Positions 54,601 through 62,461 of a stretch of 64,000 bases of DNA are shown here, piece by piece. Within the stretch, counting starts at the first letter, position 1; each line of letters opens with the position of its first letter. The stretch is from Flagellimonas sp. CMM7 (GTDB taxonomy: Bacteria > Bacteroidota > Bacteroidia > Flavobacteriales > Flavobacteriaceae). The position numbers and the translations under genes were made by a program. The stretch spans positions 918,001 through 982,000 of the forward strand of contig NZ_CP090003.1 in assembly GCF_021390195.1 (NCBI RefSeq), read 5' to 3'. Under the pieces are notes generated by a model. The model made no database searches. It was not told the DNA's origin and saw only the letters and a list, made by a program, of their open reading frames with translations.

Positions 54601-54623
54601 TTTTTTGGTTTTAGGAAGATAAT

Positions 54624-55256
54624 ATGAGCTTAGTACGATTAAAAATAAAGGGGATATCTTACAGCCAGACACAAAATGGTGCGTATGCCCTTATTTTAAA
54701 TGAAGTTGAAGGAGATAGAAAACTTCCAATTGTTATTGGTGCCTTTGAAGCACAATCCATTGCAATTGCCCTTGAAAAAGAAATAAAGCCTCCTAGACCT
54801 TTAACCCATGATTTGTTTAAAAACTTTGCGGACAGATTTGCTATTGTGGTCAAGCAGGTTATCATCCACAAACTTGTGGACGGCGTTTTTTATTCAAGTA
54901 TTATCTGTGAAAGGGACAAGGTTGAAGAAATTGTAGATGCCCGCACAAGTGATGCCATTGCCCTAGCGCTTCGCTTTGATGCTCCAATTTTCACCTATAA
55001 AACCATTTTGGACAAGGCAGGAATCTTCCTTAAATTCTCCTCCAAGGAAAATGAGGAAAACGATGATGATGACAGTATAGTGGTGGACGAAATCCTTCAG
55101 GAGGGGGAAACGGTTGAAATTGAGTCTGGAGCATCATCGCAAGGATATAGAGAACTTACCCTAGAAGAATTACATAAAGAATTGGATAAAGCAGTTGCCA
55201 ATGAAGACTACGAAAAGGCTGCCAAACTACGAGACGAAATTTCCAAGCGCAAATAA
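54624..55256 (+). CDS. bifunctional nuclease (BFN/DUF151) with UVR domain
   Basis: 210 aa. BFN domain about 1-135 (LVRLKIKGISYSQTQNGAYALILNE..., VDARTSDAIALALRF), an acidic linker (EENDDDDS), then a C-terminal UVR motif (LTLEELHKELDKAVANEDYEKAAKLRDEISK). Members of this family have DNase and RNase activity in plants; the bacterial role is uncertain. It is close to nupC downstream (9 bp), so co-transcribed. Confidence 0.87.
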   Translation: MSLVRLKIKGISYSQTQNGAYALILNEVEGDRKLPIVIGAFEAQSIAIALEKEIKPPRPLTHDLFKNFADRFAIVVKQVIIHKLVDGVFYSSIICERDKVEEIVDARTSDAIALALRFDAPIFTYKTILDKAGIFLKFSSKENEENDDDDSIVVDEILQEGETVEIESGASSQGYRELTLEELHKELDKAVANEDYEKAAKLRDEISKRK

Positions 55257-55265
55257 ACCATTTAC

Positions 55266-56729
55266 ATGGGTAAGAAAACCAAAAGTTTCCTAATACTTTT
55301 ATTATTTATCTGTGTCACATCTTATGGGCAAACCGTTGTACCAGCAGATTCTTTGAACAACGTTATAGACACAACTATTATTGATGACATCTCTACACAG
55401 GAACCACCTCAATTAATCCCTAATCAAGGGTTTACATTCAATACGTTATGGAGAGGAGTTTTGGGAATGGCCGTATTGATTTTTATATCATTTCTTTTCA
55501 GCTCCAACCGAAGGGCCATCAATTGGAAAACAGTGGGGATTGGTCTTGGATTACAATTATTGATAGCTATAGGTGTTCTAAAAGTGCCTTTGGTAAAGTT
55601 GATTTTTGAGAAAATTGGAGAAGTATTCGTCAATATTCTCGATTTTACACGAACGGGAAGTAAATTTTTGTTCGAGGGCCTTGTGGTGGATATGGATACC
55701 TTTGGATTTATTTTTGCTTTTCAGGTATTGCCGACTATCATCTTCTTTTCGGCATTGACATCCGTGTTGTTCTATTTGGGTGTTATCCAAAAAGTGGTTA
55801 AGGCCTTGGCTTGGTTGTTGTCCAAATCCCTTGGTATTTCTGGAGTAGAAAGCCTTTCCATAGCAGGAAATATATTTTTGGGCCAAACAGAAGCACCTCT
55901 ATTGATTAAGGCCTATTTGGAAAAAATGAACAAGTCCGAAATCCTTTTGGTCATGATTGGTGGTATGGCCACCGTTGCAGGTGCTGTGTTAGCTGCGTAC
56001 ATCGGATTTTTAGGCGGAGATGACCCTGCTTTACGCCTGGTTTTTGCCAAACACCTATTGGCTGCATCGGTAATGGCTGCACCTGGTGCCATTGTAGTTT
56101 CCAAAATCTTATATCCCCAGACCGAAAAGGTGAATATGGATTTAACAGTTTCCACAGAAAAAATCGGCGCCAATATTTTAGATGCCATTGCCAATGGAAC
56201 TACAGAAGGCTTAAAACTAGCCATGAATGTAGGTGCCATGCTCTTGGTTTTTGTTGCTTTTATAGCCATGATCAATGGAATTTTAGGTTGGGTAGGAGAT
56301 TTCACTTCACTCAACACTTGGATCGCAGCCAATTCACCCTATGACAGTTTCTCACTCGAAGCTGTTTTGGGAACTATTTTTGCTCCGCTTATGTGGCTGA
56401 TTGGGGTCGCCAATGAGGATATCATGCTCATGGGACAACTACTGGGCATTAAACTTGCGGCCAGTGAATTTGTTGGATATATCCAGTTGGCAGAATTAAA
56501 GACCATGACCAATAGTTTACATTTCACCTATAATAAATCCGTTATTATGGCAACTTACATGCTCTGCGGTTTTGCAAATTTCGCATCTATTGGCATTCAA
56601 ATTGGCGGTATAGGCCCCTTGGCACCTGGTCAGCGCAAGACTTTATCAGAATTTGGAATGAAGGCTGTTTTAGGAGGTTCTTTGGCATCACTCCTATCTG
56701 CTACAATAGCCGGAATGATTTTGGGCTAA
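55266..56729 (+). CDS. nupC: NupC-family concentrative nucleoside transporter
   Basis: 487 aa. N-terminal signal-like segment and about 55 extra periplasmic residues, then the CNT core: LGQTEAPLLIKAYL, GGMATVAGAVLAAY, and FCGFANFASIGIQIGGIGPLAPG. Takes up nucleosides with Na+ or H+. Next to thyA downstream and a BFN nuclease upstream, it fits nucleotide salvage. Confidence 0.9.
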   Translation: MGKKTKSFLILLLFICVTSYGQTVVPADSLNNVIDTTIIDDISTQEPPQLIPNQGFTFNTLWRGVLGMAVLIFISFLFSSNRRAINWKTVGIGLGLQLLIAIGVLKVPLVKLIFEKIGEVFVNILDFTRTGSKFLFEGLVVDMDTFGFIFAFQVLPTIIFFSALTSVLFYLGVIQKVVKALAWLLSKSLGISGVESLSIAGNIFLGQTEAPLLIKAYLEKMNKSEILLVMIGGMATVAGAVLAAYIGFLGGDDPALRLVFAKHLLAASVMAAPGAIVVSKILYPQTEKVNMDLTVSTEKIGANILDAIANGTTEGLKLAMNVGAMLLVFVAFIAMINGILGWVGDFTSLNTWIAANSPYDSFSLEAVLGTIFAPLMWLIGVANEDIMLMGQLLGIKLAASEFVGYIQLAELKTMTNSLHFTYNKSVIMATYMLCGFANFASIGIQIGGIGPLAPGQRKTLSEFGMKAVLGGSLASLLSATIAGMILG

Positions 56730-56823
56730 GTATCTTAATCCGTTGATAAAATCTTTATAAGTCAGTCCACATTCCTTTTCCATAACTTCATTCTTGAAGT
56801 ATTTTAGACAGATTTAATTTTTA

Positions 56824-56890
56824 TGTCACATCGAGCGCAGTGGAGATGTCTTTTAAAGATTACCCCTCATTATAAGCGTTCGAAATGACA
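56824..56890. repeat. REP-like dispersed element, copy 2
   Basis: Terminal inverted repeats TGTCACATCGA (56824-56834) and TCGAAATGACA (56880-56890), 9 of 11 bases paired, with the core CGAGCGCAGTGGAGATGTC. The same size and plan as the copy at 14538-14605. It occupies most of the 181-bp gap between nupC and thyA. Confidence 0.6.
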
Positions 56891-56910
56891 AACGGTAATT
56901 TGATGAAAGA

Positions 56911-57735
56911 ATGAAGCAATACCACGACTTACTAAAACATGTATTGGAACACGGAAACCAGAAAGGTGACCGCACAGGAACAGGAACCCTAAGTGTTTTT
57001 GGTTATCAAATGCGGTTTGACCTATACGAAGGTTTTCCTATGGTGACCACTAAAAAATTGCACTTAAAATCTATTGTGCACGAGTTATTATGGTTTTTAA
57101 AAGGTGATACCAATGTGGGTTATTTGCAAGAGAATGGAGTCCGTATATGGAATGAATGGGCAGATGAAAATGGGGATTTAGGACCCGTTTATGGCCACCA
57201 ATGGCGCAATTGGAACAGCGAAGAGATTGACCAAATAAAAGAAGTGATTGCAACCCTAAAAAGCAATCCCAATAGTAGACGTATGTTGGTATCCGCTTGG
57301 AACCCAAGCGTATTGCCAGACACATCGGTTTCTTTTTCTGATAATGTGGCGCAAGGTAAAGCGGCTTTACCTCCTTGTCATGCATTTTTCCAGTTTTATG
57401 TGGCGGATGGAAAACTTTCCTGTCAACTATACCAACGAAGTGCAGATATCTTTTTGGGCGTACCATTCAATATTGCTTCTTATGCATTATTTACCATGAT
57501 GATGGCTCAGGTATGTGGGTACGAACCTGGGGATTTTATCCACACCTTTGGTGATGCCCATATTTACAATAACCATATGGAGCAAGTGGAACTGCAATTA
57601 AGTCGTGACCAAAGACCATTGCCCAAGATGAACCTCAATCCTTCAGTAAAAGACATTTTCCAATTTACTTTTGATGATTTTGAGTTAGTAGACTATAATC
57701 CACACCCGCATATAAAAGGGATTGTGGCGGTGTAG
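56911..57735 (+). CDS. thyA: thymidylate synthase
   Basis: 274 aa; R21 in RTGTGTL, catalytic C156 in [12 protein letters not shown], the folate-binding [18 protein letters not shown] and the final KGIVAV. Converts dUMP to dTMP. No dfrA gene follows it here, though that pair is common in other bacteria. Confidence 0.96.
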   Translation: MKQYHDLLKHVLEHGNQKGDRTGTGTLSVFGYQMRFDLYEGFPMVTTKKLHLKSIVHELLWFLKGDTNVGYLQENGVRIWNEWADENGDLGPVYGHQWRNWNSEEIDQIKEVIATLKSNPNSRRMLVSAWNPSVLPDTSVSFSDNVAQGKAALPPCHAFFQFYVADGKLSCQLYQRSADIFLGVPFNIASYALFTMMMAQVCGYEPGDFIHTFGDAHIYNNHMEQVELQLSRDQRPLPKMNLNPSVKDIFQFTFDDFELVDYNPHPHIKGIVAV

Positions 57736-57823
57736 GCATTTCGGCATCCTGCAGTTTTGGTTTTATTGGGTAATATAAAGGTGTATATTATAGCTAATTA
57801 AATAAGTTAAAGCAAACCTACCT

Positions 57824-59590
57824 ATGAGACTAAAAATTGGAAACATCTTTGTGCTGGCATGCTCTTGTTTGTTATTATGTTCTGTTAAAGGTTTTGCTCA
57901 GGAAAAACCACATCCAAACGTTATATTGATCATGACCGATGATCAGGGCTATGGTGACCTTGGCATTACAGGAAATCCACATGTACAAACCCCAGTGATA
58001 GATGAATTCGCTGCCGAAAGTGTTCGTTTTAACAACTTTTATGTCTCCCCGGTATGTGCTCCAACCCGTTCAAGTCTTTTGACAGGGCGATATTCGTTGC
58101 GCACAGGCATAAGGGATACGTACAATGGCGGTGCAATAATGGCATCAAGCGAGGTTACCATAGCCGAAATCCTAAAACAAGGAGGTTACAAAACAGGAGT
58201 TTTTGGCAAATGGCATTTGGGTGATAATTACCCAAGTAGACCAAATGACCAAGGTTTTGATGAATCCTTGATACATCTTTCCGGTGGAATGGGACAAGTC
58301 GGTGATATCACCACATATTTTAAAGGTGACAGAAGTTATTTTGATCCCGTACTGTGGCACAATAATAAGAAAGAAGCCTATAACGGTTATTGCTCGGATA
58401 TTTTTACAGAAGAAGCTATAGTGTTTGTTGAAAAAAATAAAGATTCGCCCTTCTTCTGTTATCTCTCTTTTAATGCTCCGCACACACCTTTACAAGTGCC
58501 GGAAAAGTATTATCAAAAATATAAGGACATTGACCCGGCATCTGGTTTTGAGGATGATAGCAGACCCTTTTCAAAAATGACAGAAAAAGATAAAGAGGAT
58601 GCCCGAAAAGTGTATGCTATGGTATCAAATATTGATGACAATTTAGGCAAACTCTTTAAAAAACTGGATGATCTAAATATTTCAGATAATACGCTCGTAA
58701 TTTTTATGACCGACAATGGTCCGCAACAAACCAGATATGTGGGTGGTATGCGAGGTCGTAAAGGAACTGTTTATCAAGGCGGGGTCCGAGTGCCATTTTA
58801 TGTTAGACATCCTTCATCTTTTGAGAAAAATATTGATATTGAAACCATGGCCTCACATATTGATGTCTTGCCAACAATAGCGCAAGTGTGCAATGTTGAT
58901 TTACCGAAAGAAAGAACAATTGATGGTAAAAGTCTGTTACCCCTAATCATGGACAAAGAGGTTGATTGGGGCAACCGCCCCATGTTTTTTTATTGGACAA
59001 GACGTTATCCAGAACCTTATTTTAATATGGCATTACAAAAAGGAGGTTATAAACTGGTTGGAAAGACAAATTACAATGCCCCTATCAAGGACTTTGAGTT
59101 GTTCGACCTTGTAAAAGATCCATACGAACAAAATAACATCGTATTGGAAAATAAAAATCTAGCAAAAGACTTAAAAGCAGAGCTTGATGGTATCTACAAT
59201 GAATTGATAGCTTCTGAGAATCTCATTGACCAACCCCGTATTATTGTTGGAAGTGAACAGGAGAATCCTATCATTTTAAACAGAAATGATGCTGGAGGAC
59301 AACGTGGAATTTGGGATCAGGAGGAAATATATGGTAAATGGAGGGTCAGTATGGAAAAAGGGCACTATAACATAAAAATTAAGTTTATTAAGCCCGTTAA
59401 AGCCAATGGCAAAATGTATATAGAAGCCAATACCTTGGTGAAACAAATGGTAAACAAAAAAGAGGATACTGACATTATTGAGATGAAAAACGTCTTCTTT
59501 CCTAAAATGGATTGCGATTTGATACCCTTCTATGCCATCGACTCAAAAAATATATTCCCATTTTGGGTTGAAATGCAAAAGATAGATTAA
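57824..59590 (+). CDS. sulfatase (arylsulfatase family)
   Basis: 588 aa with a signal peptide (GFAQ). Metal-binding MTDDQGYGD (D39, D40) and the formylglycine site C78-A-P-T-R82 of the type I Cys class, plus GKWHLG and MTDNGPQ. The C-terminal 110 residues (from QPRIIVG) look like a non-catalytic beta-domain. Such enzymes remove sulfate esters from marine polysaccharides; substrate unknown. It needs a formylglycine-generating enzyme elsewhere. No polysaccharide-utilisation partners lie beside it. Confidence 0.9.
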   Translation: MRLKIGNIFVLACSCLLLCSVKGFAQEKPHPNVILIMTDDQGYGDLGITGNPHVQTPVIDEFAAESVRFNNFYVSPVCAPTRSSLLTGRYSLRTGIRDTYNGGAIMASSEVTIAEILKQGGYKTGVFGKWHLGDNYPSRPNDQGFDESLIHLSGGMGQVGDITTYFKGDRSYFDPVLWHNNKKEAYNGYCSDIFTEEAIVFVEKNKDSPFFCYLSFNAPHTPLQVPEKYYQKYKDIDPASGFEDDSRPFSKMTEKDKEDARKVYAMVSNIDDNLGKLFKKLDDLNISDNTLVIFMTDNGPQQTRYVGGMRGRKGTVYQGGVRVPFYVRHPSSFEKNIDIETMASHIDVLPTIAQVCNVDLPKERTIDGKSLLPLIMDKEVDWGNRPMFFYWTRRYPEPYFNMALQKGGYKLVGKTNYNAPIKDFELFDLVKDPYEQNNIVLENKNLAKDLKAELDGIYNELIASENLIDQPRIIVGSEQENPIILNRNDAGGQRGIWDQEEIYGKWRVSMEKGHYNIKIKFIKPVKANGKMYIEANTLVKQMVNKKEDTDIIEMKNVFFPKMDCDLIPFYAIDSKNIFPFWVEMQKID

Positions 59591-59854
59591 GACCTGGCCT
59601 GTAAAAATAACTATAGATAATTGGGTTGAAAGTAGCATTATAAGGAGCATGTGTAATCAACAAAGTGTCAAGTTGGTTGTTCTTTTGAAGATTTTGAATT
59701 GCCTAACCACATCATATTAAAAGAGTTGCAATGATTCAAGCTAAAGAATGTAATGATAAGTGGAAAATCAAAAAAAATGATATACGAAACGCTTTTGCTT
59801 TAAGAGTCAACAGGTTATGACTTTTCCTTAACTTTATGTTTTTAGAACATTGTT

Positions 59855-60664
59855 ATGAATCTCGACATCCTTCAACAACCTTTTCCTTTAAGCAAGGCAC
59901 AAATCGATTTTTATCAACAAAATGCTTTTATAAAAATCAAAGAAGTACTGCCTCCAAACGTGCTTGCCCATATCAATGCAGTGATATCAACCAAAGTAAA
60001 CGAGCTAAATACCCAAACCACTGCCCTTGATGAGCGTGATACCTATGGCAAGGCTTTTTTACAGATTTTTAATCTATGGACCCAAGATGAACAGATCAAG
60101 GAAATTATGTTCAGTAAACGGTTGGCACAATTAGCTTCTGATCTCATGGAAGTAGATGGTGTGCGTATGTACCATGACCAAGCTCTCTTTAAAGAAGGTG
60201 GTGGAGGCATAACCCCTTGGCATGCCGATCAGTATTATTGGCCATTGTCCACCGAAAAGGTCATTACCGCCTGGATTCCCTTACAAGGAGTACCCATGGA
60301 AATGGGACCACTTGAATTTGCCGCTGGCAGTCAAAACATTTTAACAGGCAGGGACTTATCCATTAGCGATGAAAGTGAGGCCTTAATTGGAGAAAAATTA
60401 CGTTTAACAGATTGTACCAAAATATCTGAACCTTTTGATATTGGGGAAATTAGTTTTCATTCTGGATGGATTTTCCACAGAGCGGGTGCAAACACCACCG
60501 ATCAAACCAGAAAGGTGATGACAGCCATTTACATGGACAAGGACATGGTTTTAAAAGAACCGGAAAACGATGGTCAAATAAATGACTGGAAAACATGGTG
60601 TCCAGGCGTGAAAATTGGTTCGATCATCGATTCACATCTGAACCCTGTTCTTTTTGAGCAATAA
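59855..60664 (+). CDS. phytanoyl-CoA dioxygenase (PhyH) family protein
   Basis: 269 aa cupin-fold Fe(II)/2-oxoglutarate dioxygenase. Metal triad H123-x-D125 (TPWHADQYY) and H208 (GWIFHRAG), with a downstream R in DQTRKVM for 2-oxoglutarate. Substrate unknown; family members hydroxylate lipids, ectoine or other small molecules. The 264-bp gap before it (59591-59854) shows no feature I can name. Confidence 0.83.
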   Translation: MNLDILQQPFPLSKAQIDFYQQNAFIKIKEVLPPNVLAHINAVISTKVNELNTQTTALDERDTYGKAFLQIFNLWTQDEQIKEIMFSKRLAQLASDLMEVDGVRMYHDQALFKEGGGGITPWHADQYYWPLSTEKVITAWIPLQGVPMEMGPLEFAAGSQNILTGRDLSISDESEALIGEKLRLTDCTKISEPFDIGEISFHSGWIFHRAGANTTDQTRKVMTAIYMDKDMVLKEPENDGQINDWKTWCPGVKIGSIIDSHLNPVLFEQ

Positions 60665-60735
60665 AGCATACTAGGAAATCCCTTTGATTTTGTTTCTTAA
60701 CCATTTATCTTGACGAATCATTACCACCGCTTCTT

Positions 60736-61545
60736 ATGAAAAAGCTACTTTTTTTGGGTTTTATTTTTTGCTTTCATACTGCTATTGCACAACAACAGTA
60801 TAGGTACAAAGTTAATGAAGTGGATGAACTTCCTATTATTAACAAAATCGAATGCCAAATTCCTGCTTCGCTAGAATGTTTCACCCTACAGTTAAATGCC
60901 CATATCGCGACCAACTTTCAGTATCCTGCAGAAGCCCTAGAAAAGGAAATAACCGGAAAAGCGTATGTGCAGTTTTTAGTTGACTCGTTGGGAATGATTT
61001 CCAAAATTCAAGTCAGATCCATGGAAAAATCTTTTGAAGAGGAGAGTATTCGAATCATGAAGACTCTACCTCAAATAGTTCCTGCTAAAAAAAATGGAAA
61101 ACCTGTTGCATTTTCTCATAGTTTTCCCATAGTGTTCAACCTGAAAATGGAAAAAGAGCCTGTATTGGAGAGAATTCCGCCAATAGCCTGTGAAGACGCT
61201 GCTGTTCCTCCAGTTTTTATTGGGTGTAGAAAATCCAAAAATGGAAAAAAATGCTTTGAGGAAAGGCTTTTTGAGCTTATTACCAAGTCCAAAAAACTCT
61301 ATTTAGGGGATGGTGAAAAATTTAGCGGTAAAGTCAGCGTCTATTTTGAAATCAACAAAGACGGAATTATTTCAAACGCTATTGCAGTAACCACCTTTCC
61401 GGAAGCCAAAAAAGCTGTCGAAAATTATCTTACCTCAAAAGAAGTAATACTAGAGCCTGCAAAAAACAAAGAACAACTACCTATAGATTCTTATTTTAAA
61501 ACTGATTTCAATTTACTTGCGGTTGGACGAACATCTAACCGCTGA
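60736..61545 (+). CDS. exported protein with two TonB-C-like domains
   Basis: 269 aa with a signal peptide (AIAQ). Two TonB-C-like units: about 50-140 (TNFQYPAEALEKEITGKAYVQFLVDS... IVFNL) and about 165-262 (IGCRKSKNGKKCFEERL... VSVYFEINKDGIISNAIA). It lacks the cytoplasmic tail and membrane anchor of TonB, so it cannot draw energy from ExbB/D; it may bind outer-membrane receptors or other partners. The stop overlaps the start of the next gene by one base. Confidence 0.75.
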   Translation: MKKLLFLGFIFCFHTAIAQQQYRYKVNEVDELPIINKIECQIPASLECFTLQLNAHIATNFQYPAEALEKEITGKAYVQFLVDSLGMISKIQVRSMEKSFEEESIRIMKTLPQIVPAKKNGKPVAFSHSFPIVFNLKMEKEPVLERIPPIACEDAAVPPVFIGCRKSKNGKKCFEERLFELITKSKKLYLGDGEKFSGKVSVYFEINKDGIISNAIAVTTFPEAKKAVENYLTSKEVILEPAKNKEQLPIDSYFKTDFNLLAVGRTSNR

Positions 61546-62381
61546 TGATCAAAACTATGAAAAAGGAACTCTCGCTAATTTGTTGTCTGTTTTGCTTTTC
61601 CTTTAGTAATGCTCAATCACAGATTGAGTATTTTCCGCAAGAACAGCTGATTCATCCAAATAATTCAACGGAGCAAAATCATAACACCTATTTGTTCAAT
61701 GACGTAAAAAACAAAATGTTCTCTGTTCTATCACAAAAAAAGAATTTATCAGCTTTTAAGAAATATAGAAATGATACTATCAACTTTGTTCTGGGTTTTA
61801 TAGTAGATGCCCAAGGCAGGCTAATTCTAGAAAAAAGTGATTTTAATTGTAGCAAGTCAAAACTATTGCAAAAGTTTGATGATGACATGAAAGAAATATT
61901 GGCATCGCTTCCAAAATTTGAAATAATCAATAGAAAGCCTGAACCCGTAATCTCCCATCACTTTCTATACTATCGGTTTGCGTTACAGGGCAAAAAAAGT
62001 CCAGTTTTAAAATATATTCCTAGTGCAGATGAGTATTTAGGAGGAGTTATTCAAGAAATTCCCATTTTCCCAGGCTGTGAAAATCTTTCACAGGAAGAAA
62101 CGGCCCAGTGTCTTCAAAGTATGATGGAACAGCATATTGCCAAAAATTTCATTTATCCAAGTGATGCCTATGAAAACAGGATATCTGGGACAGTAAATGT
62201 GGTTATGGACATTACTGAAGAGGGGATAACTGAAAACCTACGCGTTCTGGGAAGACCGCATGGATCATTGCGAAAAGAAGCTTTTAGGATAATAAAACTT
62301 TTGCCCAAAATGCAACCTGGTAAGCGCAATGGAAAACCAGATGAGTTCACGTATTCCATACCCGTGATATTTCAACTATAA
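61545..62381 (+). CDS. exported TonB-C-domain protein
   Basis: 278 aa. Signal peptide (CFSFSNAQ), an N-terminal part that also resembles a TonB-C unit (NFVLGFIVDAQGRLILEKSDFN), then IPIFPGCENLSQEETAQCLQ, the motif also seen in the TonB at 45124, and a TonB-C domain (AKNFIYPSDAYENRISGTVNVVMDI.. to the end). No membrane anchor after the signal. The ATG at 61545 overlaps the preceding stop (TGATG); a second ATG at 61557 is possible. It is a sibling of the gene upstream. Confidence 0.78.
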   Translation: MIKTMKKELSLICCLFCFSFSNAQSQIEYFPQEQLIHPNNSTEQNHNTYLFNDVKNKMFSVLSQKKNLSAFKKYRNDTINFVLGFIVDAQGRLILEKSDFNCSKSKLLQKFDDDMKEILASLPKFEIINRKPEPVISHHFLYYRFALQGKKSPVLKYIPSADEYLGGVIQEIPIFPGCENLSQEETAQCLQSMMEQHIAKNFIYPSDAYENRISGTVNVVMDITEEGITENLRVLGRPHGSLRKEAFRIIKLLPKMQPGKRNGKPDEFTYSIPVIFQL

Positions 62382-62386
62382 AAAAA

Positions 62387-62408
62387 CACCCAAGTCTTCA
62401 CTTGGGTG
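62387..62408 (-). terminator. terminator of the repeat-protein gene
   Basis: Minus strand CACCCAAGT - GAAG - ACTTGGGTG, perfect 9-bp stem, then U7. The U-run is only on the minus side, so it serves the gene ending at 62462, although it lies only 6 bp past the convergent plus-strand gene. Confidence 0.8.
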
Positions 62409-62461
62409 CTTAACAAACAATTAAACAAAGTCACTTCTTTTCTTTTTCATGCTTACCTTTC

